Made by a program: the position numbers and the translations under genes | Source: Serinus canaria | Lineage: Eukaryota; Chordata; Aves; Passeriformes; Fringillidae | DNA: 64,000 nucleotides | Assembly: GCF_022539315.1 (NCBI RefSeq) | Contig: NC_066327.1 | Span: 15,292,995-15,356,994 of the forward strand | Direction: 5' to 3' | Shown: positions 1-13,359 of the stretch, piece by piece | Layout of the letters: every line of letters begins with the position of its first letter | How positions within the stretch are numbered: the stretch's first letter is position 1 | The notes under the pieces: model-generated | Told to the model about the DNA's origin: nothing | Seen by the model: the letters and a program-made list of their open reading frames with translations, nothing else | The model's database searches: none

Positions 1-367
1 CAATGACACTGATACAGAAATTACTGGAGCTTGTTTCAGTCTGTCAGCTTAACAACAGAACAGAATATTGTGTTTTCAGAAGGAACTATTTAGGATATTT
101 CTTCACTTCTTGATTTTTTTAACGCACTCCACTGGAATTTCCAGTCATTTCAAGGAGCAGTTTGGCATCCAGTTGATTTCTGTATCAGTTTAGTAACCAA
201 CCAACTCAACTCAGATTGGGTTTAAGCTACATCCTGAGAGTGGGCACCTTTAAAACCCCTTAATGGACACGAACCACTAAAAACTGGTTTTCTAGACAGA
301 TTTTTCTGCCTAAAGAAAAGAGTCCAAGCCCAGGGTTGAAAGAGGATGGTCCACAGAACAACTGAGT
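1..367. other. Intergenic, nothing recognised
   Basis: AT-rich non-coding DNA. No convincing exon, RNA gene or repeat is visible. Confidence 0.5.
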
Positions 368-482
368 TTGGAAAAAGCCTCCCAGACCATTGAGTCCAAC
401 CTTGGCAGGAGCCCAGAGCACTGAATGCCACATCCAGGACACCTTGGACACCTCCAGGAATGGAACCATCCAGCTCCTCTTT
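368..482 (-). mobile_element. CR1 LINE fragment, 3' part
   Basis: The plus strand reads like the reverse complement of an avian CR1 3' end. A GAAAAAGCCTC...GAGTCCAACC block is followed by AGCACTGAATGCCACATCCAG and by a GGACACCTCCAGGAATGG block. The match ends around 482. It is short, diverged and has no coding capacity. The element lies on the minus strand. Identification is from memory of the CR1 consensus, so the edges are approximate. Confidence 0.75.
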
Positions 483-819
483 GGTGAACACCTGTGTCAG
501 GCCACAGATGGACTGAGGGACAGCAGCCCAGTGTCCAGAACCTGTGTGGACATCAGGAAGTCCAGACCAGGTGGTCTGGAGAGCACAGGCTGAAAACACC
601 TAAAATACATGAGCTGTAAGCAAGGCCAATAAAAGGCTTAGAGTGACCACTGGGCTGTTGCTCCAGATCAAATACAAACTGTGTGTCATGGATTAAGTTC
701 TAACCAGAATAAACCAGTAATCAGATTTGCAGAGATAGGGATCTATTTTATATGGTACTAAGCATTCTGGCCTTGATTAAGCAGATTATTTCTGAACAAC
801 TTTAAATCAATTGGAACAG
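483..819. other. Intergenic, nothing recognised
   Basis: Non-coding DNA between a CR1 fragment and a motif-rich block. No feature can be supported. Confidence 0.5.
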
Positions 820-1085
820 TTCCTGGATAAGCCAAAACCTCATTTATGTGCAACTGGGAGATTATTCCAATTGCATCAGCTGGCTTAATAAAAAAACCCC
901 TTTGGCTTTACCTACCAGCCCTGCCTTGCTGTGTCCTCACAGCATCATGGCTCTGTTGCTGCTGCCACTGTAATACACTGGGGCATTTTATCAGCAGTCA
1001 TATGGGGCTAATTAAGTGACTCATTGACAATTAACACCCATCATTTGGGTGAATGCACCTACATAATCCTGGGATTTGAGCTGTT
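820..1085. promoter_or_regulatory. Candidate conserved non-coding element
   Basis: AT-rich block with closely packed transcription-factor-like sites. TAATTA lies at 1009-1014, an AP-1 type TGACTCA at 1017-1023 and CAATTA (reverse of TAATTG) at 1028-1033. This spacing resembles a developmental enhancer core. Conservation was not tested, so function is inferred. Confidence 0.3.
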
Positions 1086-2479
1086 GGAGGGAAGGGGGTG
1101 AGGGGACACAGTAAAGAGTTTGTTCTCACTGGAAATACCTGGTTCTCCTTCACTTTGGCACTCCTGGTCCCTGCTCCCCAAAATTCCTATAGCAAGCCAA
1201 GAAATGCCTCATCTTCTGTCAGTTCTGGTGCATGCAAAGGATGCTGGAATCCTACAGCTCTCAGGGATGCTGCTGGCTCAGGTGGCAGATCCCAATGGAT
1301 GCACCTCCCACCCACACGAACAGGGCTCTGATTTTCCTGCATTTTCAGTTTACCCAGGAAATTCGCCAAAAAAGAAAAATCAGCTCTGCTCCCCACACTC
1401 AGAGCTTATTGAGGCTGCAAAGTCAAACACTCAGAGTAAGGAAAAAAGAGTTTCAGAGCTGCTGTGAGCATTTTGAGCTGCTCTGTGTGCACAGATCACA
1501 GCACAGGTGCATTATTGATACCCAGCACAGAATGGCTCTGGGACTTCAGCAGGGCTGAAGGTCAAAGCAGAGAGTGGCCTCCAAGATCTCTGCTTCATTT
1601 CCTGCAGCTGGGGAAGCTCTCTAATGGATGAGGGAAAACCTTAAAGGAGGGACAGCTTTGTGGGTAAAAGCACTTGGATATTGTCCTGGAAAATGGATTC
1701 TACCCAGTGACTCCCTCTGAGCAAAGCAATTTGCTTAAACCAAACCTTTTTCAAGTGATCAGCAATTATACTGTTCCTCTTCAGGGACACAACACACAAT
1801 CTGTGTGCTAATTTGAGGAAGTGCCAGGCACTGATAGAGATAAAATCAGCAACAATTGCATAAACAAAATGGTTACTTGTAGCCCAGAGATATGGAGGAA
1901 CTCTTGCTTTAAGGAGATAGAGAATTTCATATGTCCTCACCAAAGGGTGATGGGATCAAATGTCTGACAGGACCAATGTTCTGGAGTTTATGTTTTCCTT
2001 CTTCACTGAAGAAAAGTGATGGTGCTTATAATGAGTGGGAATCATGACACTGATCTTCGCAGGAAAAAATGTGCAAAACACAAATATGGAAGTGCTGCAC
2101 CAATTTCTGCAAAGTTTGGCAAATGCTTCTTCAAAAAATTAATTTTAAATAGTTGAGAAATAAGTGTTAAATAAATCCAAAGGTAAGAAACAAAAATCAG
2201 CAAATTTACTGTTTTTCACAAACTCAAGCCCATATGGTTTTGTTCACCAGATTATGAACAAAAATGTGTGTTCCTGCTTGGATATGCCTGTCCTTAGAAG
2301 GGAAATCCTTTATATCAGAAAGCTCAGGACTCAGAGAGCTCCAAGTGCCATCCCCCAAATTGTTCATTCCACTCTGGAGCTGGTTGAAGAACTGGCAGCT
2401 GATTGTGCTTGGAACAAGGTCACAAAAGATCCTTCTCCCTGCATTAAATGAATTCATTCTTGTGGATTCCTTGCTTTGC
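1086..2479. other. Intergenic, nothing recognised
   Basis: Mixed-composition non-coding DNA. Open frames up to about 115 codons overlap one another on both strands and show no recognisable domain. Confidence 0.5.
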
Positions 2480-3120
2480 TTGTTCTGATCCAGTTCAAGT
2501 CACTGCAGCCACATTAAAAAGGGCTTATTGAGTTTGGTAAGATGATTGTTAAAAGTTTTCAAATTTTACTTAATTTAACTTATTTTAAGTTTGCAATTAC
2601 GTTTTGTTCAGGGTTTGAAGTCCTGGAAATTTTTCAAAGAACACTTCGAAGTTATCACCATTTTTATTCCTGCAAGTATTGATCAGCCTCAGGGGAAATA
2701 ACAAGCCCTTCTCTCATGCAGAACTGTAAATGCAAAATAGCTTTCTGTTGAAATACATAAACCTTTTGTGTCTCACCGTGATCTGAGAATTATTAGAGGG
2801 GGTGTATCCTTTAATAACTTTGAAAAATGAACAGACTTATAACAGCTGGGAAAGGTTTTAACATACAGCTGCTAAGGGAAATTTGCAGGAATTCATGATT
2901 CACATCTGAATTTAGAGGCTGAATGAGATTAAATATTTTCTACCCATATATCTTCGCATTGAGACATTTTGGATTCTGGCTTTTGAGCACATGCTAGGCT
3001 GTCATATATAATCTAAATGTTTTTATTGGCAAATGAAAGGAAATTGTGAAATTGCTTTTCATAACCTTTGTTTTAATTAGGTTTCCACTTTCTCATTATA
3101 ATAATAGACAGTCCCCTAAG
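2480..3120. other. AT-rich non-coding stretch
   Basis: Strongly AT-rich with several TTTAAT and ATTAGG words and a TTTTAATTAGG near 3072. It could be a weak conserved element, but nothing specific marks it. Confidence 0.3.
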
Positions 3121-4603
3121 ACTTTAAAATGGGTATTTGTTTTCTTCACCCTCTGACTCTGTGCAATCCCATCCCATTTATTACTTGGAGTCATGTGGTA
3201 GAAGCCAGAGTGTAGCCAAACCCAGGCTGGCAGAACCAGACTCCATCTCCAGGTGAGGGTAGACCTGGTAGAAACTGGAATCCCTTTGTGCAGACCTGGA
3301 AGTACCTTCCAATTTACAGCCAAATTCTGTACTAATTGTAAAAGCCACACCAAAAAATTTAAATTAATACCTGGAGGGTGGATACCTGAGGTCATCAAAG
3401 CCCCTTTCTTTTTCCAAGCTGTATGGAAGTGGGTTTGATGTGCTCCCAGATCCATAATTCCAGCAGAGCAGGGATGAGGGGAAGAACTGCAAGGCTGGGA
3501 AGGGCATTGGCACAAGGGCTCTCCCTCTCACTTTGTTCACCTTCAGCTCTTCCTGATCCTCATGGTTCTCACAGCCCTGGGGCTCAGGGATTGTCTGGTG
3601 GAGCCAGGTCCAAACAGAAGAGCCACAACAGTGATGGGAAGAGAAAACACCTCAAAAGGGAATTGTAAATAAAGAGCAAACAACTAGAGATGAAACAGAC
3701 CAACTTAGGGACAAACTTAATAATGTACTGCAGGTTAGAGAACTGCTCTGAGAAGCTTTTTGCTGACACTAGCTGCTGATTCTCCTCCTTCCCTCCTTAT
3801 TCCTACAGGAGAGTCGAGAATCACTGGAACTTGCACATTCCCTGGATTTATGGCCTCGGGAGCAACCAAACCCACAGAGCCTTCTCTGCTGGCTCATAGC
3901 AATGATACAGAGCTCCCTGTGGGCCAGAGACACACACAGGCTCTAACCCTGGCTGAACTTTTCCCCCATCAGTCTTGATAATTGATGGGCCCCAAGGAGA
4001 AGCGACGGCAGTTTAATAACGCTCGATGGTTTCTGGGTGACTGCTGGTGTGTGACTAAAGCAACATTTAGGTTAGGCATTACCCAATGCTTCTCAACAGG
4101 GGCCACAGGGGGGAAGAAAAGCAGGAAATGTGAAGAAAGGCCTCAAAAATTGGAAAATATTCTCATTTTGAGATTATTCCATAGGAACGTGGCATTTTCT
4201 GATCTGTTGGTGTGGCAGAGGATGGGGTTTGGAGGTGTTCCTCAGGTATGAAATAGATTCAAATCTATTTGCATAAATAAGCAAAGCAATTTTACATCTG
4301 TTTCACAGGTACAGCAGGACCTTAATCTTCTTGCCTCATTTTCTGCTGACATGAGAGCAAAAGTAGATCCAACAATAATTATGGAAAATCTTAAGGAAGC
4401 AGATTTATTAAGATCCATTATGCTGGGGACCTGTTTGTAATATCTTGCAGGACCGGTGCTCAGTCATGTGAAATTCCCACCCACACCTCCCCGAAACCTC
4501 AAAAGTACCTGAGCAAAATGGATGATGTTACTTTTTACCTTTGCACTGCCATTATTCACATCTGCCACATGTGCCCATAATGGACTGACAAAGTTCTAAG
4601 AGA
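3121..4603. other. Intergenic, nothing recognised
   Basis: Ordinary non-coding DNA. A small patch near 4000-4090 has a few CpGs and a TTTAATAACG word. No gene or repeat is recognised. Confidence 0.5.
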
Positions 4604-5062
4604 TCACAGAATCACTGAAGGTGGGAAAGAGCTCTGAGATCACCGAATCCTGCCTGTGCCCAGTCCCCACCTTGTCCCCAGCCCAGAGCCCCGAGTGCCA
4701 CCTCCAGCCCTTCCTGGGACACTCCAGGGATGGGGATCCAACCTTCCCTGGGCAGTTCCAGTGCCTGAGCAGCACCCTTTCCATGGGGAAATTCCTGCTG
4801 TGCCCACCCTGAGCCTGCCCTGGCCCAGCCTGAGGCTGTTCCCTCTTATCATGGTGGCCCACCTGGCTGTCCCCTCCTGTCAAGGATTTGTGCAGAGCCA
4901 GAAGATCCCCCCTGAGCCTCCTTTTCTCCAGGCTGAGCCCTTCTCCAGCTTCTTCCCCAGCTCTGTTCCCTTTCCTGGACACACTCCAACCCCTCAATGT
5001 CTCTCCTGAAGTGAAGGGCCAGAACAGGACACAGCATTCAAGGTGTGACCTCAATGAGATGC
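4604..5062 (-). mobile_element. CR1 LINE, 5'-truncated, about 0.46 kb
   Basis: This is the longest transposable-element match in the window. Read on the plus strand it is the reverse complement of a CR1 tail. It begins with ATCACAGAATCACTGAAGG, continues with TGCCCAGTCCCCACCTTGTC and CACTCCAGGGATGGGGATCC, and passes through the CTGAGGCTGTTCCCTCT and CACTCCAACCCCTCAATGTC blocks. It ends in CAGCATTCAAGGTGTGACC. The element is on the minus strand and truncated at its 5' end near 5062, the usual outcome of CR1 insertion. Overlapping open frames of up to 207 codons here do not encode an intact reverse transcriptase. Confidence 0.88.
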
Positions 5063-6239
5063 TCCCTATAGAGGCAAATTTCCATCTTACCAGAAACTTG
5101 CTGCTCCCAAAAGGGAATATTAAAGAAACCACAGGCTTGGAGAAAATAAAGCTGAGTATTTCACACCAAATACACAGAGTTTTTATCTTTTCAGCTGAAG
5201 AAAAATCACCAGTGATCAAGAGTTTTTAAGAACCACTGACATGCAGATGATGAGTTCTGCTAGCCAGCAGCATAAACCTGCATGGTTTAAAGTTTAAACC
5301 CACTACAACAGCACAGTCTTCTTCTGGTTTTTATAGCTCTATAATGTACATTTGGTACAGAAAGCTGGTAGGACAACTGAGGTTGTGGGCTATAAAATAC
5401 TGAGCTCACAATATCAGAAAATGCCTTTGGTTACAGAGATCAGAAGCAGTCATCTCATAAGAACAGAGGAGAAGATACAGTCAGCTCCCTGATTTCCTGC
5501 GACACTGAAAAAATGTTTTTCCCCTCTCAACCTGAAGAAATATGTCTTCATGGAAAGCAAAATATGGGATCATAAGGAATGTCTGAAGATCTCACAGCCA
5601 ATATATTACCATGAGCTATGGATGGAACAGAATGATCCTCATGGCCAAATACTCAGGAGCTCAGCATCCAAAATGTTGAGTTGCTTTAAAAATCAGCCTG
5701 CTCCTTCTGGAACCTAGCTGGGAGCTGATTTCCTTTGAAAATCTGGCTGTAATCACGCACCAACAATGTTCTCCTAATAAAAGAGCCACTGTTGGCTGCA
5801 TGTTTAATTCATGTGAATTTAATCCTCCATGATAATGCAGTGAGTCTTGCTGAGAACTGCTGCCCATATGTAGAGAACAAATTCACATTAACCACAGCAA
5901 CACAAGTGCCTGACTTGGCCAAACCATTGAGCCAAAGTCTGGGACTTGCTAACGTATCAATATGGAAGACATATGTTCTTTGGGATATAAATTATGATGC
6001 TTTTCATCATATTACTTGTGCAGTCCAGTTTATGGAGTCAAGGAGCTTAGCAGAGCTTGTTTGGATGGATGGAAAAAGCATGAATCACAAGAGAATTCCC
6101 AGAGCTCTGGTTTGATAGGCACCTGCTTATTCTGGGCAATGTGGGTTCATAGAGCTCAGTTAACAGTGAGGATGAGCAAACCTTTCCTCCTGTGTCCCAT
6201 CTGGAAACACAGGTGCTACAGCTTGTCTGTCACAGACTT
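5063..6239. other. Intergenic, nothing recognised
   Basis: Non-coding DNA following the CR1 copy. Short open frames have no recognisable domain. Confidence 0.5.
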
Positions 6240-6425
6240 GCTCTCTTTATTACACTCAATTTAACCAGAGAAATCAGAGCTTCTGGAAAATAGCTGTTAT
6301 AAAAACACTTGTATACATTTCACTAAGCAATTATGTGCCTGTCTTACATTGTTTCAGTGGCTGTGGCAAACATTTCTCAGGCACGGCAATTAAATAAATT
6401 AATGGTTTAAAAGACACAAGTGCCA
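6240..6425. promoter_or_regulatory. Candidate conserved non-coding element
   Basis: AT-rich block with a CAATTA homeodomain-type site at 6387-6392, followed at once by AAATAAATTAATGG. CpG survives inside AT-rich sequence (GCACGGCAATTA), which is often seen in constrained elements. This is inference from composition only. Confidence 0.3.
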
Positions 6426-7480
6426 TGCCTTGATTTTTAAAATTCCTTCTTTGAGATTCTGAATATGCTGGAACAAGAGATTTGCTGGGTAGTGCTGTGA
6501 AAGTTGCTCATCTCTGGGGAATTTCTAACACCACTTCCTTTAACCAGCATTGCTTCTCCAACCTGAAATCCTAAAAGCCATTGCTCCCAAAAAGCTGTTG
6601 ATTCTGAAGCGCTGCAGAGCCCATCTGCAATTCCCATTACCTCAGCCGAGCAAGGTCATCACAGGGATAAACACATTCCATGTCACATTTATGATTTCAG
6701 AAAAAAACAAGCAATGCAGAGCTTTGATTTGCTTTTCACTTGAACAGAAAACCAAAATTAACGCTGTGGGTGCTGCCCACTCCTCTCTGCTTAGAATGTG
6801 GGAATTACAGTTTTTCCAGCCCAACGCTGTGGACTTTGTGCTCACTGGGCAGGATTTGCAACGTAAGATTGAGAGACCAGGTGGGCAGCCCAGAACTCCG
6901 GCCTGTGTGCAACAGGAATGTATCTATCACAGTTCTGCTCACTGAAAGGCACAGGGAGATAAAACAGTGATTTTTCAGTGTTCTTTCCTGTGGGTGTGCA
7001 GTGATATTTGGGTTAATCCTGGATGGGAAATGAGGCAGTGTGCTCTCCTCACTGCAGGCACCATGGCAGGAGGGGTTCATTTCATCCTCCAGACCTGAAA
7101 ACGTGGGGCAGCTCAGAGCAGAGACCCAGATTTAGGCCTGGATGCCAAGTTTTTTTGTTACCATGGCATTCACAGGCACTTTTAATCCAGAAACTTCCTC
7201 TCATCCAGTGGCTTTCCCTGTGCACGAATGGGGCCTGCTGGGAGCGGAGCTGCGGCCTAGCACACGGAGCTCCATGGTGAGGATTCTCCACCTCACATCT
7301 CTGCTGCTTTGGGCAGCTCTGAAATTCCCAGCTTCCCTCTGGAACACTGACACATCTCCTCACTCTGTCCAGCATTTCTTGCTGGGGATTCAATGCAAGG
7401 AGCTTTTAAGTTTCCCTGGATCAGCAAAGAGGAGTAGGCTCACACCCGGTGTCCCATCCACCTCCGGCACCTTGGCTGAG
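6426..7480. other. Intergenic, nothing recognised
   Basis: Mixed-composition non-coding DNA with shadowing open frames on both strands. No exon structure or repeat is recognised. Confidence 0.5.
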
Positions 7481-8420
7481 GTAAGAAACATCCTGAACAC
7501 AACAGGGTTAAAACCAGTCGGACAAACGAGGCAGAGCATGGAAAATATGAAGAGAGCTCTCTGGTAGCACATCTGAAGCCAGCAGAGCTCCCATCTGCAA
7601 TCACTTAGAGGTGCCCCAGTAAAGCACAGCCCGGAATGCCTGGCTAATAAAGTGTCAGCAGCAGGGGGATTACGAGGGAGATTTACAAGAGTGCATGAGT
7701 AGAGTTGCTGCTGGAGACATCCGATACACTCCGTGTTTGATTCCAGGCTTTGGGAAGGCAATGAAATAAGCCCTGGGAATTGTGTTGAGAAGCATTTTGA
7801 AGTGCTCGCTTCTGCCCCAGGTACCTGCAGGAGTCCTGGCAGCACCTCGCCTGCCACATGGGCCTGGTGCTGCTCACATTCCCTTTCTAACCAGCAGCAC
7901 AGAGAGAAAAACCTCTCCCCTGGCTGCCAGGATGACAGCCCTAAAGGAAGATCAGCGTTAATGCCCTAAAGTGATGTGCAGCTTTCTCCTTGTCCCGTTC
8001 CTGCTCTTAAATCTCATCTGCAATGAAGTAAAAACCACCAAATTTGGGCCAAAAGTTGCCAGAGCTACGGAGAGGTAAAATCTGAACATTTTTCACGGGT
8101 TTTTCTCTTAATTTTTAAGGAATGGCCTTAAATAGACATGTGATAACTATTTAGATCTGAATGAGATGAAGCATGAGTAAACACACTGCGGTGAACACAT
8201 CGACCTGGAAAGCTCAATTAGAGGAACAAACGCAGCTTTTTCAGTCTCTGAGTGATGAACTTTCCAGCCTCCACTTTCAAATGTGTTTTTCTTTTATGAA
8301 GTGGACTTTCCAAGAGGCAATTAGAGTGATTTGGGCAAAGACAAAGAGTGAAATATTTTCCCTTCATTGTCTAAAGCAACAGAAATAAGTACCCAGCTTA
8401 TTACTCACTCCCTGAGTAAA
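7481..8420. promoter_or_regulatory. Candidate conserved non-coding block
   Basis: Moderately AT-rich stretch with scattered CpGs and recurring CAATTAG (8214-8221 and 8318-8324 areas), AATAAAGTG and GATTTGGG words. The last 250 bp look most constrained. No protein domain is seen in any frame. Boundaries are loose. Confidence 0.25.
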
Positions 8421-10369
8421 TGAAAAGAGAAAACATTTTGTGCTTTGTTCCTGCACCAGACAGGGGGATGTAAAATGGGCAATAACCTCAGCCACAGCTC
8501 TGTCATTTATGACAAAGCTGGGCTGTGGCTCCAGAGGGATGATAAAGCTCTGGATGTGCTGAAGTGTTTGCAGGAAGAGGCTCCTCAGCACCATCGATCA
8601 GCCCGACCCTTGGCAGCCCCTCAGACTGAACAGCCCAAGTGCCCCCTTGAAGATGTGAGGGACTGTGAAAGCAGGAAAGGAATGGCAACCAGGAATGCAC
8701 TTGCCCAACCTAAGAGAGTAATTGGAGATATTGTTCACTCTGGATATCCATCAAGCCTGGAGGCTGAATTCTGGCCCCATGGGAGCTGGTGGCAAACCTC
8801 TATTGATTTCAGCAAGGTCAGGATCTCAGAGGTGATTTATGGAAAGGACTAACATGACATTTTAACAATCACTTTTAGTAGTTGGAAGTGTTATTCACTG
8901 CAGAGGTAAAGCATTGTTTGATTTTATGTGACAGTGTACCTTTAAAAACAGGCAACCTGCAAAGCAACAATATAAAAGGCAGCACTTAAATTACATGATG
9001 ATGAGGAATGGCACCAGGGAATGAAACCAAGGGAACGTTCCCTTTCATTCCTCTCATACTTTCAGAAGTCAACAATTATGAAGATGCTGTTACTGGTAAA
9101 TTTAAATCACCTTTCCTCAATTTTGCAGCTGTTTGCTTGAAGTTTCCTTCATTTCTGACAAAACACGAGGATTAGTTTTTCAAGATGAACTATGGGTTTT
9201 TCTGAGCAAGCACGACAACCCACCAGCACACATGAGTTGTTCATGGGGTGTTGCAGGACGAAGAAGAAAAACCAGATCTCCTCTCCAAATGTCTGGCTGA
9301 ATATGTACATTAATAATAACTATAATAATCTCTTTGTAAGCTCCTTTGTTAACCCTGCCATTCAGAATAATTTCCAGGGAAATTGTAGAGCAGGTCTTGG
9401 GACAACAATTTCAGGCATTTATAAAAGAATGGGAACAAGAGTTGTCAAAATCATCTCTCTGTGGTTTGAGATTTTCTGCCACGAGGAAGAAAAAATGCTT
9501 TAAGTGAGGGCAGGAAGGCATATTTACAAATAGACAATGACTGGATTGATTATAATAGCATGGTTTGGTTCTGATTTGATTTTCCTTTGTTTTGGTTACA
9601 GTTTTTGTGGGCACAACATATATTTGTCACATATATATGTGACTGCAGGAAGAGGAGTGGAAGGCAGCTCCAGCTGAGTTCCCCAGCTACAGATTGGGAC
9701 CTTAACAGATTTAACCCATAATAGGAGAAAAATTTGCCCATTTCTCCATGCCCTGGGCAGGTTTTGAGTATTTTCAGCAGAGTTCAGCAGCCATGAGGGT
9801 TCTGTGCCTGTTCTGTGCCTCCAGTCCCAGCCTGGCTCCCCCAAGCAGCAGCCACGTGGTGACAGCAGCACAGACCCAACCTGCTCACAAACACGTTTGG
9901 CATTTGAGAAGTTCAAAGCCTATTTTTTCCTTTCCTCTTGAAAATCCCCACTTTAAATCAGAGAGCTTGGTCTGGAGGGTTACAGCCCTGGTGACTTGGC
10001 TGTCCGCTGGTGTCTGGGTGTGATGCTGTCTGGGAGAGGTTTGAGAATTTCAACTCCCAGCTCAGAGAAGAAACACCCTGTCACAATAATGGGGGACACA
10101 CACGTTTTTACACATTTCTTAACTGGATGTTTTAGTAAATTAACTTCTAAAGAAAATTAATAAAGAAAGCCTTGATTCTGCCTTGATTTTCCAAAGGAGT
10201 CAGCAGTGTTCCCAGTTTTCCTTTGGTGTGCCTGTTAGCTCTGTTTCTGTAACCCCACTCTCAAGCTCCTGCATGTTAAGCCATTCCCAAACACCTCCAC
10301 TGCATTTTGCATCCACACAAGAAAAAGAATCCAGCCCTGGCAGAGGCTCAGGCCTTCCTCACCCTTAAT
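8421..10369. other. Intergenic, nothing recognised apart from a palindrome
   Basis: Ordinary intergenic DNA. Apart from the palindrome at 9626-9643, nothing can be assigned. Confidence 0.5.
9626..9643. repeat. Perfect 18-bp palindrome
   Basis: GTCACATATATATGTGAC is self-complementary over all 18 bases. It could be a dimeric factor site or just an expanded TA core with chance flanks. Confidence 0.9.
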
Positions 10370-10640
10370 AAGTCCAATTTGGTGTTATTTGCCATTAAAA
10401 GCAGCCAATGATTCAGAGGATGAAGCCCTGCGAAAATGTTGTTTTTTAGAATTGTTCCTTTCTACTTTGGCAGTCCCAGGTACGCCTGGATTCATCCAGC
10501 AGGCCTGTTCTTCCAGTCCTTTACAATTGTCATTTTCTAATTGTCCAGCAAAATGGATTGTTTCTTTCAAAACAATGAGAGGAAAAAAACCCAACCTCAT
10601 TCAAAATTAAATGAGTTTTAATGACCAGCTTTGCAGTAAG
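10370..10640. promoter_or_regulatory. Candidate conserved non-coding element
   Basis: AT-rich block with several ATTGTC and TCTAATTG words and a run of ATTAAATGAGTTTTAATGA near 10605-10625. It resembles homeodomain-target sequence. Inference from composition. Confidence 0.25.
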
Positions 10641-12349
10641 GCAAAGTGCAGCCTGGTCCTGCTTGGGTTTGCATTAAAAAAATCAACTCTTTGTCTCTAG
10701 GTGACTCTCCATGGGTTAGACAATGAGAGCTGCTTGGAATTTTCCACTTCAAAGGCTTTTATTTCTATTTTACATGTTTTTTTGGAAAAAAAAAACCAAA
10801 ACAACTAGCCTTAGAAGACTTGGGTTTTCTTTATCAAAAACTAACCTGCACAATTTTTTTAGCATTGCTGTTATCAGAAGAGAAAATAATCTTAGTATTT
10901 ATTGACATTTTATTTACTTAGTCATTCTCTAACTTTGCAAAATTGGCCATGTTTGGAATATGCAGTAAACACTAAGTAGAAAAAAGGAAATTGTCTAAAC
11001 ACCATTCATTTTGTGATGTGGAATAACAAAAAAGTTACAAAGGAAGACAAAGCAGTAAGTCCATGTCATTCCAGTTCTCAGAAAGCTCTTGAAAAATATA
11101 TATTAAAACAATTTTTTTTCCCCTGAACTCTCCAGAGAACAAGGAGTTTTAGGATTTCAAAACTTCCCATGAAATTTTCTGTTTGAGAGCTGCCAGGGTC
11201 ATACCATTAATGTGATTTTATGTAGTCAGTTATAAGCTCAGAAGGAGAGTCCTGTGTTTGAGTGCATCATAAAGGTGGAATTTTTTCTCTGTTGAACAAG
11301 AAGGGATGAAGCCATCATTGCTGAGGCTGCTTGCTCTGGGATCAGGGCCCTTGTGGGGATTTTAAAGCAGTCACTGAAGCCTATGGGGTGACTTCCAGCA
11401 GGTCCTGGAAGAGTGATAGGGACACTGGTGGGTGGTTTTGATTCCAGATGACAGCCAAGAAATCCAACCCCTGCTTCCCCCCATCCATCTTCAAAGGCTG
11501 AACCCTCCCAAAACTTGCCTCATGTGCCATTTCCAGACCTTTTCCTGCCCCTTTGGTTGGGCTCAGAGGTTTTCTCAGATCTTGTAGCTCATCCTGCAGA
11601 TTCAAGGTCCTGTTTGTTGTGTTACTGCAAGGAAACATTCACATTTTCCTTAAGACTCTGGAAGATTCCTTGTGACTTTGGATTTCCTTGTGACTTTGGA
11701 AGGTTTTTTTTCCCCATTCATTTTTCAGGAGTAAAAGCAAATCCAGCAGCACCTCAGCCCTGCCCAAAAAAGTTCCCCAGATGAGACATTGCCTGCTATG
11801 GGGCCAGCCAGCTCCATCCTTTCACCTCCACACTCCTGATCAGCTGGGAAATGAGACTTTCTGTCCACCCTCAGGCATTTAGGCAGCATCTGTAAACCAA
11901 TCCATATTTCCTCCTGAAGTTTTGCTCTGGGTTCCCCTCTGGCCAAGGACAGGGAAAGGCCAAACGTGAGCCCAGCTTGGTGCCAGAACAAAGTGGCTCA
12001 GACGAGGCCGATCCCCAGCGGCAGCAGCCCCACCAGCAGATGACACAGCAGCTCCCTGCCACTTTCTCTATCTGATCACACAATTCCTTAATCAGCACAG
12101 ACAGTGCTGGCTGTCAGAAAAATGTCCCATGAATCAGCTTTCATCTGTGGGGAACAGGTTCTGCTTTTGCAAATCCAAAGGGTGCCCAATTGTTTTCCGT
12201 GTCCCGGCCCTTCCCAGGCTCTCCCTCCGCACGTAAATGCAAAGGAGAGGTTTCAGCCTGGGAAATCAAAGGTAGCCAGGGCAAAATGACTCTTGAAAGT
12301 GGAAGCTGGATATTCCAGCACCATGGGAAGGTTGAGTTTGTAAGCACCT
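10641..12349. other. Intergenic, one short direct repeat
   Basis: Non-coding DNA. A 17-bp direct repeat (TTCCTTGTGACTTTGGA) occurs at 11666-11682 and 11684-11700. Otherwise nothing is recognised. Confidence 0.5.
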
Positions 12350-12790
12350 GAATCAGCCTTTTTAATACTTCGGCAATAGCAGGGAAAAATTCGACCTCTT
12401 ATTTAAAAGAAAGGATTTTTTACTGGTAACGCATTTGGTGTGAGAAGAGCAAGAGCTGCCAATAATTTCCATAATAAACATCCTCCATTTAAAATTAGGA
12501 ATAGAAACTGTCAGCTTAATTAACAGAAAATTGAGACGTGATTTCTCAACTCCTGACGAGCTCGGTGTTTTGCTGAAGTAGTTTCTGAGCCGAGTTTGCC
12601 TCTAATGAAGGACTTGTGTTTGCATAGCTGGACCACAAGAGAGAGCTTTAGTGTTGGATGTCGTGCTCTGCCGAGGGAAGGATTCAGGAGCTCGGGAGCT
12701 CAGTGTTTTTAACTGGCACTTTTTAAGCAGGATGAGGATATCAAAACAACACATCTAATACAGGCAGCAAAACAATTCCCCGTTTTCCAC
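12350..12790. promoter_or_regulatory. Candidate conserved non-coding element
   Basis: AT-rich with a TTAATTAA site at 12516-12523, preserved CpGs (GACGAGCTCGG near 12555, GTCGTGCTCTGCCG near 12660) and no simple repeats. CpGs retained in AT-rich DNA are typical of constrained elements. Alignment to other birds and to human would decide. Confidence 0.35.
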
Positions 12791-13359
12791 AATCCAGGCA
12801 ACCTCCTGAAGCACCAGAGTTTGAGAGGCAAGTTTTCAAAACGGTGCCATTCAGATCCAGCCAGGTTTTACCCAGTTGCTCTGAAAACCTGATCCTAAAA
12901 ATTCCCAAGCAACCTCAAGAAGATCAGGTTTGATGGGCTGTTTCCAAAATAAAGGTGTGACAACTATTTTAACCCTGTCTTTACAGCCTGGGCTGGGAAT
13001 TATCATCATCTCCTATATAACCTTATATATAAAATCTGGATATAGCCATATAAAAATGTATGTGCATATATATTAGTAAGTATATCCAATCTTTTCTCTA
13101 CACCACCCTTCTCTGCTCAAACAGCCTCCCAGTTCTGGCCTGCTGAGCAGCTGGTCTCATTCCATTCAAATCCTTACCTAAGACTAATTTCTACCATGAT
13201 ATCCATGAGGACTTTAATAATAATGATTATGCTGCAGTCCAACCATCTCAAGCTCTCCACCCATCTCCTCCCTATTGAGCATTACCTTCCACTCATTTTC
13301 TCTCTGATAAAACAACCTCTGGAGGGCAGAGACCTGCTGGCTCTCCTCGCCTTCTGCGG
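12791..13359. other. Intergenic with AT-rich simple tract
   Basis: Non-coding DNA. About 13010-13085 is a degenerate TATATA/ATATAT tract. Nothing else is recognised. Confidence 0.5.
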